64,000 nucleotides of DNA from positions 9,300,001 through 9,364,000 of the forward strand of contig CM060732.1 in the NCBI GenBank assembly GCA_030704615.1, read 5' to 3'. This document shows positions 24,268-35,628 of the stretch, one piece after another. Both the position numbers and the translations under genes were made by a program. The DNA is from Takakia lepidozioides (Eukaryota > Streptophyta > Takakiopsida > Takakiales > Takakiaceae). Every line of letters starts with the position of its first letter. The stretch's first letter is position 1. The notes beneath the pieces were generated by a model that saw only the letters and a list, made by a program, of their open reading frames with translations, ran no database searches and was not told where the DNA came from.

Positions 24268-27200
24268 CCCAAACCCGGAGCATACAAGCGATTTGGCGGT
24301 CCTGGTGGGCTGCCGGAGAACCCCCCTGCAACAGACGTCATGTCGGAGGCGGATATGAAGTTGGCCGCTGCCAAGATGTTGGAGGCAACCCACAGCAACA
24401 TTGGCAGGGTCTTGGGGGGCATGGTGTACCCAGCCAAGCTTCGGATTCTCCTTTGCCGCTTGGTTTCATTGCAGGTGGTGAAACCTGCCCTCCCAGGCAA
24501 TATCGACAAGCTGAATTTCTCTTTCCGGGAGGGATATCAAATGGGGTCTGCCGCGTTTTACGTTTCCATGGAGAACGACCACGGAGCTTCTCGTGCCCAC
24601 ACTTCCGATGAGGTGGACAAATGGGGTCCCCATTGGCAAAGGCAAAATGAGGAGTTCGAGAGATTGATTGCTACTGATCCTCTTTTCCAGCACTTGTCCG
24701 GAAAGATGTTTTACGTGTGGGACGGCAATCATCGCCTCCTGGCGTGGATGGAGTACATAGCCCACCCCAACGACCTGCATTGGCATTTCGCCATGGAGTG
24801 TGTTGTGCTGAAGATTGTGGGGCCCAAAGATCGCAGTCTTCTCAAAGCGGCAATGGCAGACATCAACTCGTAAGTTACAATGCTTCTTGCTTTGGAACTT
24901 TGAATTTGAAACAGTCATTTCATTGCCAATCGTCATATTTGTTGCAAATTCTCATTTCTGTATTGTTTAATGGAAATGTGGCATTGCAGGGTGACTGAGA
25001 ATGCCTTCATTGCCACCAACTTGTCCCATATGCTCTTCCGAAGAGTTTGCCAATTTGCTCAGTGCCGACCTCCTGCGCAAGTCGGAGGCAAAGGCAGACA
25101 GAACCTGGTATAGGCTGAGCATGGATGCCATGGTGGACTACATATTTCGGGTAAAGCTCCTAACTATTTTGTTGAGCTAATCTGTCTCTCCTCCCCCAAT
25201 AGAAGAAAAAGCGTTGAGCAGGATCTCTAATCTTATGTGCGCATTCTTGACAGACAAAAATTCAGCAGGATTTGGCACATGCGCGGAGGTTGTACATGGA
25301 GTCAGAGGAGAAGAAACTAACCCTCTCGGCACTGGAATCGTATCTCAAAGCTGCGGAGGCGAAGGCCCGCATCAAGTACAAGTTGCGGATGGTAAAGTAC
25401 GTGGCCATAGCTAATCCCGCCCTTGGTGCCGATTTTTTGGTGGAGGTGGGGAAGCACTACTCCTGCGCTCTAAAGCCCACAATGACATTGGAGAAGTTGC
25501 ATCGTCTAGCCACATCCTGTGTGGATGCAACAGAAAAGGTTATACATTCTTAACCAAATTGTCGTGGCAGCAATTCATTTTTGTGGTGTTTGGCGCTTAC
25601 TAATATGCTGGGTGGTTGGACAGACCCGGTGGCTCCAAATCTGGAATGGTTCCCAAAGTACAAAGGACATGTGGAGCTTCCCCAAACCCGACAAACTGTC
25701 CGACCCCACATTCGACATGTAGATGAACCGCATGACATGGTGGTTTCAGGTACTTTCCCACGCTTCATTTGGGGCGTCTACTCTTGTATCGGATGGATTT
25801 ATTGTATTTTTTTAGGAAAGCGGTCTGATGGAGAATCTCCACAGGTGACGACGAATGCGCAAGAGCAGCTTGACACACAAGCACATCAGTTCAAGCTGGA
25901 GACTTCTGGTGAAGCAGAGAGCCTACGCGACTATGAGACGAGGTACTTTCTGCTCTACAAAACCGACCTATTCTTTCGAGAGATACCCCATGCCCGCCGA
26001 AGCCATGAGTTCACCGACCAGCCGAACGCGGACAAAGCGGCAATGCGCCTTCTGTACAGGTACATACGTTGTGCCTTTCTTTTTAGTCCCAACATTTCGA
26101 GGATGTAAGAGGCCTTATGTGGCGCATGAAAATTAGTTGTGGTCCTTGGAAAAATGGCGCCAAATTTCCGAATTCGGGCCCTGGGGGATGGCTGTCCAGG
26201 GTGTGGTTGGCATTCAGTCTGGAAATTCGGCGCCATTTTTCCAGTTGCAGGCCCAGTCAGATCTGGGACTTAGCCATTCTCGGCCCAAACCTGGGAAAAT
26301 GGCGCCGAATTTCCAGTTCAGGGCCCCGAAAATGGCTAAGTCCCTGAGGTGGCTGGCACCGAATCCGGAAATTCGGCGCCATTTTTCCAGTTCCGGGCAC
26401 AGTCAGCTCAAGGACTTAGCCATTTTCGGGCCCAACCTGGGAAAATGGCGCTGAATTTCCAGTGCAGGGCCCCGAAAATGGCTGTCCCTAGTGTGGCAGG
26501 CACCGAAACCGGAAATACAGCGCCATTTTTCCAGTTCTGGGCCCAGTCAGTTCTGGGACTTAGGCATTATCGGCCCAAACCAGGGAAAATGGCGCCAGTT
26601 TTCCAGTTGAGGGCCCCAAAAATGGCCAAGTCCTTGGGGTGGCTGGCACCGAAACTAGAAATTCAGCGCCATTTTTCCACTTCCGGGCCTAGTCAGTTTG
26701 GCGTCTATTCGGCGTGTATTTTGTAGTTTCATTCCCTAAAATTTACCTCGTTCCCGGGACCTCATTCTGTGTGTTTCTTGAATGCAGGTACTGCAAGTTC
26801 TCCCTTTTGGAGAAAGGTCATCTGTCCTTCGAGCCGCCATTCTTCCTCGCATGGAGGAACCTTGGGGCTGACTCCATGTACACTGACGTTATCGTGAAGG
26901 AGTGGCATCTGGAACATTTGCGCGACTGCCCTTGGTATGTGGACCTTCCGCCCGGCTCGCTCGACTCATCCGAGTTTCAATTGAAGCTGGATGCTGGGGC
27001 TCGACGAAATCGGGCTCCGCTGCCTCCGCTGGGTCCAAAGGAGGCGAGAGCACTTGCCAAGTCCAGGAAAGCGGCAGAGCTTGCTCAAGCAGGTATTCAA
27101 GAGAAATTGAATGAGAAGAATAAAGGACAAAAGAAAAGGACACGGAAACAGGGGAGTACAGTAACCCCCAAAAAATAGAAAACCACCGGGGCACCAGAGG

Positions 27201-27540
27201 CGGCGCAGGAGGGGCCCCAAGGGAGTGACTCCGACAACGACTTTGTGCAAGGTCCTGCGACTGCTGCTGCTGCTACAAAGTCACCGGTCGTCCGGGTTCC
27301 CAAGTCAGTTCGGACTGGGACTGGCTTTGCCAAGAAGTTGGCATTTGAGGGCGAGCCTACACGGCGGTATTTGGCGGTGACGTTTCCGCAGAGGCCAAAG
27401 CTAGAACCCCCAACCATCATCCAATGTGTCAATGAGAGCTTCCTTGACGCTCTGGCTGCCAGGGCGAAGAAGGTGGCACACAACAAGTCTGTGGAGGAGC
27501 AGAAGGGGAAAGCCAAGAAGAGGGCTGTCGCGGCCCTTTG
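24268..27540 (+). pseudogene. Copy C: diverged ParB-methyltransferase gene, truncated at both ends
   Basis: Homologous to exons 2-7 of the element A gene at moderate identity. The ParB-like domain is intact (AFREGY-like FREGYQMGSAAFYVSMEN, then VWDGNHRLLAW) and the exon ends ADINS with a GTAAGT donor, as in A. Later exons are recognisable at about 24990-25150, 25255-25538, 25620-25750, 25842-26060 and 26787-27540. Lesions include a frameshift with deletion near 25045, a TGG-to-TAG stop at about 25720 and a stop at about 27176. The intron at 26061-26786 is expanded by a palindrome array. The gene ends just after IIQCVNESFLDAL, before the methyltransferase motifs, where gypsy sequence begins. 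Confidence 0.88.
26148..26690. repeat. Palindrome array inside an intron of copy C (72-74 bp period)
   Basis: Eight sites of the B/C type start at about 26148, 26221, 26293, 26367, 26439, 26511, 26583 and 26667, so the steps are 73, 72, 74, 72, 72, 72 and 84 bp. The motif is slightly asymmetric (AAATTCGGCGCCATTTTT) and its orientation alternates from site to site. The homologous intron of element A (38341-38486) holds a single A-type palindrome. Confidence 0.92.
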
Positions 27541-27630
27541 CCTTGAGGGCAGGGGGTCGGGTCGCAGAGGGGCTGCCCCTGTGGTGGGGGCGGTGGCAGC
27601 AATAGGTACGGGGGGCTGAAGCAACCTCGA

Positions 27631-28191
27631 GTGCCCAAAGCACTCGAGGAGGCGGAGGCACTCACTAGGTGGAGCCCCGCACACCGGGTTGCGGTGGGGG
27701 TGGCTCCACAAGTCATGCCCATGGCTTTCGAGAACCTTGCCATTGCACAACATCGTGATACGTTGAGGTATGCTACCATACGTGGTGGGGGCTATTGTCC
27801 TGGGGTTCGGAGATTTAACCCTGGTGACTATGTCTATCTGCAGCAGACTGCTCCTACGACCTTGGATGTGACTGCAGGACGGGTTATTTTGAGGGTTCGA
27901 GAGGTATTGCCCTCAGGTGTCTTGATCTTGGAGGGTCGGGATGGCATAACTTGGAAGGACCATGTGCGTAATTATGCGCCATGTCACCTTCCAAATGTCG
28001 ATGGCAGGATTGACCCAAACCTGGCAGTGGTACCTGCAAGTTTGAGGTGCATGTTGTGTGGGTCTGCTAGAGGGGTAGCCACCATGCTGGTGTGTGATCG
28101 ATGCTCTAGAGGTTGGCATATGGGATGCTTGACTCCACCTCTTGAGATGGTTCCTGGTGGGGATTGGTTATATCCGCATTGCATTGGATAG
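27631..28191 (+). pseudogene. Ty3/gypsy integrase C-terminus with PHD finger
   Basis: Reads ENLAIAQHRDTLRYATIRGG, then RRFNPGDYVYLQQ and LDVTAGRVILRVREVLPSG, the SH3-like C-terminal segment of chromovirus-type integrases (GDYVYL, LRV.EVLP). It ends with a C4HC3 PHD-finger pattern: CMLCGSARG, MLVCDRCSRGWHMGCLTPP, then DWLYPHC. PHD fingers bind histone tails in many proteins, so this tail may steer integration. The N-terminal zinc finger and DDE core of the integrase are missing; the left edge abuts copy C. Downstream, 28192-28438 leads to the polypurine tract at which element A inserted, and the LTR resumes at 44179. Confidence 0.85.
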
Positions 28192-28438
28192 TGGGAGTAG
28201 ATACAACCATGGGAGGCTAACAAGAAATGCAAGGCCAAGCTACTAGGAGACCTTGAACACACGAGCTCCTGGCTCAAGTTCACAGATTGCAAGACGGCGA
28301 CTAACAATGGGGCTACTCTTGTACCCGGCCTCTTGGTCTATAGAGTTTGAGTACAATAGGGACAGTGATAGAGGACTTTGTACGGCTGTGGCTATTACAT
28401 CTTGTAGCTATCTGAAGTTAGAGGGACCTATCCACCAT

Positions 28439-28447
28439 CTAGGGGGG
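28439..28447. other. Left 9-bp target-site duplication of element A
   Basis: CTAGGGGGG here is repeated exactly at 44166-44174. It coincides with the purine-rich tract that precedes the gypsy LTR, so the duplication is seen in both flanks of one interrupted element. Confidence 0.85.
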
Positions 28448-28800
28448 AGGTTTACTATTTCATGAGCAGAAACCATGAGCCATGAGCCATGAGCCGCATG
28501 AGCCGCATGAGCGGTGAGCCGAAGTCTAAGATACGCGGATTTCATGAGCGGACTCCTCCAAATTTGGAAATGCGGCAGATTAAACAAGTATTAAAATAAT
28601 AGTTTTTTAATTTGACCTTGCCGTTTTTGGACGTTCCAGATCATGTAATGCGGCGAAGATATGTCGTCAGTAACAAGTCCGCTCATGGTTTTATAGATCC
28701 GCTCATGGAAATAAGTGACCGTGCAACGGGAAATCCAGTATACCACTGCAAAAGGACGTCGCATACTGGCCTGTATAGAGTATTCCGCGGTTTTACATGC
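28448..28800. repeat. Left terminal arm of element A with CATGAGC clusters
   Basis: The terminus is followed by at least seven CATGAGC or close variants within about 110 bp and more at about 28680 and 28705. It is repeated inverted at 4634-4972. The clusters resemble subterminal transposase-binding repeats of other DNA transposons. Confidence 0.85.
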
Positions 28801-29298
28801 CTTAACATTGGAATGAAGCTGACCCTTTTGCCGCGATTGAACCAATGGAGTCTGCACCAATACAGTCTGCAGTACTTCACAATTCTGTCTTCTTCGGGTA
28901 TTCGGCGGGAAAGGTTTGCAACTGAACTGGGAAATAGGGTGCCGCATTAGGGTTCGCACGTGCGAAATTTCGGAGCGGTTTGGTGTTGGCGAAGGCCGCC
29001 TCTGGGGGTACCTACGACGATACTTGGAAATTCGGCGCCGCATTTCCTTGTCGGAGGTCGAATGAGGAGAGCAAGTTTTCGGAAAGCAGAAAAACATGAA
29101 CCCTCCAACATACAAAAATACATGCACGTGGAAACAAGTGAACGATATAGTAATATCTTAGTTCGATCAAAACAGGTTACTGGTAGGCAAGACATATGTC
29201 GGACCTTTCTGTGGCCAGAGTCTGAGGTACTGGCAGCAGTACAGTTCTACTATCCGAAAAGGATGGGCGTACCATTGTATGTGGACCGCAAGCCAAGC
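28801..29298. other. Non-coding region between left arm and transposase stop
   Basis: Holds the transposase 3' flank. One palindrome, GAAATTCGGCGCCGCATTTC at 29027-29046, mixes an A-type half with a B/E-type half. A degenerate site lies at about 28933. No gene seen. Confidence 0.6.
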
Positions 29299-32200
29299 TC
29301 ACTGGTCCCCTGGATCCATATTCAGAAGAGTGTGAACCTCCTGGGGGCTCAACCCTGGTGCATGTATGAAGTGATGAGTTGTGGAATTACAACGGAGTCT
29401 CTTTAGGTACACGTAGTACAAATGCTTGCAAGGGCAGTATGATGCCCCCTTGTTCGCCATGATCTGGAAGTCGGTGCAATTGCAGGTGGGTAATTCTGAA
29501 ATGGTGATGGTGTACACCTCATTGCGAACAGCTGAGCCCGCCGTGGCCATCTGATACACACGCCCGAATCCTGGTGGGGGCACTTCTGTCGAGCTCTGGA
29601 TTGTACAGTTCATCCGAAGTGCATTCCCCATCCTTGTCTCGTTCACTTTTGAGGGAGGTCGCCGCCTCTTCGGTTTCCCCCAACGGTGTGTAGGATGCTT
29701 AGAGCTGTCGTGTCCCATTGTTCTTGCTCTCACAGGGGTCGGTGGTGGAGGCTGTGGAAGCGGAAATGGTTGTCTGGGGACGTCAGTGCGCTGCACCATC
29801 CGAAATCCTGCGGCGGTAAGGGCGTCGGCCTCAACCTGACTCAGATCGCAGCCTGGTTCCACCGGCCACACCGGGGGAGCCTCTGGCATTGTTTGTATGC
29901 CGTACTTGGGCTTTCCATACACGCAAGTCATAATGTCGTGCCTGCAGAACCAGAACTGGGTGGTTGTCGCCTCCGCAAACTTTGCATGGACAAATCTTCC
30001 TGTAAAAGTAGGAGCAGGGACAGCCCCATCTGGATTCCTCCTTATCATCTCTAAACAACGTTGCCGTGTATCCACACGAATTGCGGAACACCTTCCTCGA
30101 AACGACGGCTTTGTGCGAGCAATTCTCCACTGTGATGCAGACACAGTCGTCTCCACAATGGCTTGGCCATACTGCATAACAGCGGGCGGAATGTGGGGCA
30201 AGGGAGCGGTGGGAATTTGTTGCACGAAATCCCCGGTTGAAGGCGACGGCGATCTGGAATTTCTTGGGCTTCCACTGCTGGAAGACACATTGTGCGGCAA
30301 CATGACGGGACCTCGAGGTGCTGTCCGAATGTTCCTGTCGGATCTCCAGGAATCCTCTTCGCACCCGGGTTCCTCTTCAATCCTCCGCCTGACAGGGCGA
30401 GTCCGGACGTCCCCCTCTAGGTGTTCACCTCTGCGGTGCAGAGGCGTCCCTTTGATCTTCTCTCGCAATGCTGTCGCCCATTTCACTGGATTCTTGGACC
30501 TCGAAGCTGTTCGTACCAACAATTCCTCCCTGTCCGGCCCAAAGCCCCATTGTTTGCCGCTCAGGAACTTGTAGTACGTGGCTTGCTGCATGATTGCTCT
30601 GTCGATGTCCTCCGTTGTGGCCGTGACTACGTCCACCAGATGTGCGGCAGAAGACGCTCGCCAGGAGGAGTGGACCGATTCTGCCATATTCGTGTTCGGC
30701 ATGTCCGTGTCGGAATCCAAGCACCGCTCCTAGAAGGACACAAACAATGGTGAGGGACCAATCGAAATGTCCGTAACAGAAAGACAAATGAACGAAAATG
30801 ACAGCAGCCTACCTCCCGCATGTACTGTCCGAACTGTCGATACCGAAAATGCCACCACCCCAACCAGCTGTGCAATGCTCCCAGATTGGTTGTCTCCACT
30901 GCACCTGACGTGTTCCACCAAGCCTCGATGATAGCAAACTTAACCTCCGCGTCATCAAATGTGGGTGCATCCTTCCACGCCGTACAAAGGACACGGTGTT
31001 CAGCCTGGAATGAGCTAGCAACAAATTTGGTAGTGTAGTGGGATAGACTCTGCATCCAATGGAATCCACAGGATCTCTCTTTCCCCTCCATTGGAACATT
31101 GGGGTCCTCACCGTACACACGCCGCACCGCTGCCCAGTTGGCCTGAGCGTTGTCTGCCATGAATCCCCTGAAATTGGGCTCTGGCAATCCCGCCCTTGCC
31201 ATCTGCTCGTTTATGCCCTCCCACAGATGCATCTCGGACTGTGTGTCCTCCCCTTTCATCTCGCAGATTGCAATCGTCATGAGCCTCTTGGAGTGATAGT
31301 CATAAACATGCGCACCCATAGTCACCCACTGATGGTTTGTAATTCGCTTGATGTGATCAAACATCACCCAAGCATTCGACAAGTTTCCAGTTGTCATGCG
31401 AGTGACCAAGTCGACTCCACTCCCAGGCCCACACGTCGACATTTTGAAAATGTAACAACGATCGGATTCGCTGCCTTGCCCTGGAAACCTGCTACCTTGG
31501 ATGTAGTCATATCCAGTCATTCGTTTCACCTCCAGGATTGAGTACATGTCCGACCCCCTGCCGAACTCCTGCTTGCAAGATACGATGTGATTCCGCACAT
31601 TCGGACTACAAACGTGCGAGACGGACTCCAAGAGGTCACGCATCTCGTCTTCGGTCAAGGGCTCTCGGTCGGAACCATCTTCAGACATGATTTTGCCAAG
31701 AGCAATCTTGTGGGCTGCCTTCAGCTGAATCTGCTTTGGTCTGGCTCCGGGGCTCAATTTCACCTCCTCTTTTATGATGTCGTGTGCTTCCTGCACAGCC
31801 TCACGCATGTTGCCTCTCGCCAAGGGGTGGCAGTGGACCCCAACGTGTATGCAAGCTCTAGTCAAGTCCGGGAGCAAATGGATAACGTAATATTGCTTGG
31901 CTCTGCACATGGACATGCACGTCGGTGGTTCTTTGCAATGTGCACACTTGAAAGAACCCGCAGGAGCTTGGCTGGAGACAATGAATGGATGATGCGTTGT
32001 GCCAGTCCAATCCGTCTCGTTTCTCCGCCCTCCTTTGGAGAGAAAGTGGAAGCAGGTGGGATTGAGGCACCTCAGCTTCCCCGCACAGAGGACATATCGT
32101 ACACGAACACCATCAGCAATTTTCGTGCTACTGGTCTTCGTCACACACCAGGGGTGTCCGTCATGCTTTCGATCCATGTCTGTTAACATCCCGGAGGCTT

Positions 32201-32906
32201 TCTTTGACGAAGAAACAGGTGGAAACTCGAAGATGACATTGCCATCGACTTCGGGAGGCAGAAACGTTACCTTTCTGACTGGGAATTTGGCATAGTCGAG
32301 AGCAGCCAGCTCGGAGCGAGAACCATCGAGGTGATGTTGTCGTAGGAGCTGCACAATGGACCGGGTTGGAGTTATGCTCGAGGGCACATGCGTAGCACCT
32401 ACAGAGACGTCCATGCCGGATTTGAACGACCGTGTGGAGGACATGGGTACCTCAATGCAATCATCTTCCTCGTCGGAAATGTCGAATACGTCCACACGAG
32501 AAGCTATGGAGGGTCTTGACGGTCCAGGTCGGGAATGATTATCGTTGCATACCTCTCTGTTGGCAGTGGCCGCCTCTCGGTTTCCGGACTCCTTTGTGGA
32601 TGGTGTGGGCAGCGACTGATTCGGAAAGGGAATGGGCATTCCCACAGCTCGGTACAGGATGGTGTCTGACGGGGGAACGTGCCATTCGATTCCGCAACCT
32701 CCGTCGTTACCTAGCACGACAATGGTCTCGTCAACCTGTCCAGGAACATCCTTCCTTTCTTCTTCCAAATAAACTGTGCCCGGTTTGAGCTTGAATTTGG
32801 AACAAAGGTAAGTTTCAGTCACTCTGCAAAGTCCTCCCTCGTTTGGGATCCAGGCTCTCCCAAGTTGCGGAGGACAGCAAACTATAGCGTAGGAATTCGG
32901 AGCCAT
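29299..32906 (-). CDS. MULE-type transposase, two exons
   Basis: Exon 1 is 32906-30813 and exon 2 is 30729-29299, with an 83-bp GT-AG intron, giving about 1174 aa. I chose the start MAPNSYAIV because elements B and E begin at the same place. Residues 1-90 form a domain shared by all three subfamilies (CRVTETYLC ... KPGTVYLEEE). Then come a Ser/Asp-rich linker, a Cys/His zinc ribbon of the WRKY-GCM1 or FLYWCH kind at about 265-385 (RYVLCAGKLRCLNPTC ... CHPL), and the DDE core with D517 (MFDH), D585 (MADNAQANW) and C613-G-F-H616. After it are the NMAESVH motif (E715) and a SWIM finger, C1114-N-C1116 ... C1132-K-H1134. It is expected to cut and join element ends in the nucleus. I am not certain which residue is the catalytic Glu. 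The gene diverges from the methyltransferase across the array. Confidence 0.92.
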
Positions 32907-35628
32907 CGAACACCGCACGGAGTTGGCAAGTGCGAGGTTCAGTATAGCGACAGACCAAGGCTCACAGGCACCATGCGGAGTCCATCGACGATTGGAAGTC
33001 GCACATTGAAGTGGAAAGTATTGTTTCAAGCTACATGCATGAAGGTGGGAGGTTTGATTCCATAGCCAGTGAGTATGACAATGATGGCCGATTCGGCGAC
33101 GAAATAACATCTCCTGACAGTTTCTCCTGAGGGTGGATCCAGCAGTATTCTCGGTGCAGACAGGAACGTTCGCACTGACAAGTGCCAGGACTGCTGGTTA
33201 AAACGGTCAGACAACCAAGTTGTGCTCATCAAGACTGGCCGCAATTGTGTTGTTTCGGAACAATGCAACCCATTCAGGTTCCAGATTTCCCGTCCCGAGT
33301 GATTCTTTCGATTGCTGGTGGACGGAAATACGGCGCCGCATTTCCGTATTGCATCTTGGTCATGCACCAGAGCGACGGAAATGCGGCACCGAGTTTCCGT
33401 CCGGGGGAAACCTTTATACTCTCCAGAACGGAAATGCGGTAACGCATTTCCATCCAGCAAGCACGGTATGTGAAGGTGGAACGGAAATGCGGTACCGCAT
33501 TTCCATCCAGCAAGCACGGTATGTGAAGGTGGAACGGAAATGCGGTACCGCATTTCCGTTCTGATTGAGAATTATGAACAACGGGAACAGAAATGCGGCA
33601 CCGCATTTCCGTCCGAGTCGCACTTTTCCGACATTTCAGAACGGAAAAGCGGCGCCGCATTTCCATTTTGTATCTGATGCATGGAGCTGAGGGATAGAAA
33701 TGCTGCAGCACATTTCCGTCCTTAAAAGACATTCATACTCTCCAGAACGGAAATGCGGTACCGCATTTTCATTCAACAAGCACGGTATGTGAAGGTGGAA
33801 CGGAAATGCGGTACCGCATTTCCGTTCTGATTGAGATTTACGAACAACGGGAACAGAAATGCGGCACCGCATTTCCGTCCGAGTCGCACTTTTCGACATT
33901 CCAGAACGGAAATGCGGCGCCGCATTTCCATTTTGTATCTGATGATGGAGCTGAGATAGAAGCTGCAGCACATTTCCGTCCAGACATTCATACTTCCAGA
34001 ACGGAAATGCGGTACCGCATTTCCGTTCTGATTGAGATTTACGAACAACGGGAACAGAAATGCGGCACCGCATTTCCGTCCGAGTCGCACTTTTCGACAT
34101 TCCAGAACGGAAATGCGGCGCCGCATTTCCATTTTGTATCTGATGCATGGAGCCGAGTGCGATTCCGACAGCTTCATACAGCGCAATTCCGACCGCTTGA
34201 GACATTCATACTATCCAGAACGGAAATGCGGCAACGCATTTCCGTTCTGACTGAAAATCGTGAACCATCTGAACTAAAATGCGGCACCGTATTTCCATCC
34301 GAGTCGCACCTACCAACATTCCAGAACGGAAATGCGGTACCGCATTTCCGTTCTGACTGAAAATCGTGAACCGTCGGAACTGAAATGCGGCAACGCATTT
34401 CCATCCGAGTCGCACTTCCCAACATTCCAGAACGGAATGTATTAGATTCAAAAGGGAAATGCGGCACCGCATTTCCGTTCTGATGAAATATCCTGAAACC
34501 TCGGAACTGAAATGCGGTACCGCATTTCCGTCGGAGTCGCACCTTCCGACATTCCAAAACGGAAATGCGGCGCCGCATTTCCGTTTTGTATGTGAGGCAT
34601 GGAGCTGTGGAACGAAAATGCGGCACGGCATTTCCGCCAGCGTCAGACGTTAATACTCTACAGAACGGAAATGCGGTACCGCATTTCCATTCTGACTGAA
34701 AATCGTGCGCAACGGGAACAGAAATCCGGCACCGCATTTCCGTTCGAGTCGCACCTTCCGACATTCTAGAACGGAAATGCGGCGCCGCATTTCCGTTTTG
34801 TATATTGGGCCTGGAGCTGTGCTACGAAAATGTGTACCGCATTTCCATCCATGTGAGACCTTCAAACTTTCCGGACCGGAAATGCGGCACCGCATTTCTG
34901 TCCAGGTGAGACCTCTATACTTTCCCGAACGGAAATGTGGCACGGCATTTCCATTCATCATCTAACGTATGTGAAGTGGGAACGGAAATGCGGTACCGCA
35001 TTTCCGTTCACATTGAAAATCATGAACCACGGGAACTGAAATGTTGTGCCTCATTCCCGTCCCAATCGCACCTTTCGACATTCCAGAACGGAAATGCGGC
35101 GCCGCATTTCCCTTTTGAATCTCATACTTGGAGCTGTGGGACGGAAATGCGGCACCGTATTTCCGTTCAACAACTAAGGTATGTGAAGGTGGAACGGAAA
35201 TGCGGTGCCGCATTTTCTTCCAACAAGTACGGATGTGTAGCTTCGTGATGGTACTTAACGGAAATGCGGCGCCGCATTCGCATTTTCGCTCCAACTCATC
35301 AGACGCTGGGACGGAAATACCTTGAAATGTGAACACGTGGAGCAACGGAATTGCTGCACATGTCGGCACTCTATCTGACTGAAGGGGCATGAGGCGGCGC
35401 GGCCTGACCGTTCGATAATGATGTTTGTTTTTCGGACGGCAGGCGTACCCTCAACGATTCGAATTTCGTAATGACGCAAACTCCCGAGGAGACACTTTCG
35501 TCCAACCCTTTCGAACCCAAGTGGTGCATCACCGCCGTTTCATCTACTTTTGTCGTGTCTCCTCAGTCACCCCTCTCGCGCCCTTTCCATCTGCACTCTT
35601 TGGCCCTTTTCCTCTCTCTGTTCTTCTT
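32907..35628. promoter_or_regulatory. Shared divergent promoter region of element A
   Basis: This 2.7-kb gap separates the start codons of the transposase (minus) and the ParB-methyltransferase (plus). Most of it is the palindrome array. The gap must contain both promoters and 5' leaders. I did not find a convincing TATA box. Copy 1, element B and element E keep the same arrangement, so the array is an ancestral part of this control region. Confidence 0.7.
33324..35282. repeat. Central palindrome array of element A (53-bp period)
   Basis: About 37 positions; around 30 hold a recognisable site GAAATGCGGYRCCGCATTTC, usually flanked further by matching G/C. Early starts, counted by hand, are 33324, 33377, 33430, 33483, 33536, 33589, 33643 and 33696, so steps are 53-54 bp, about five turns of B-DNA. 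The two central bases vary (TA, CA, CG, TG) while the arms are conserved. Compared with copy 1, element A has one extra 53-bp unit and an extra block of about 201 bp, both close to whole turns. The spacers fall into about three recurring types. Confidence 0.97.

Noticed and set aside
20507-28190. Element B and copy C as two halves of one element
   Set aside because: They share the palindrome type, but B has its own right end at about 23693, gene orientation is inconsistent, and unrelated sequence lies between. They are separate copies of one subfamily.
33324-35282. CRISPR array: repeats of about 22 bp with spacers of about 31 bp
   Set aside because: The spacers are themselves repeated in a few types, the repeats vary at the centre, there are no cas genes, and the surrounding genes have spliceosomal introns. 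It is a palindrome array of a eukaryotic transposon.
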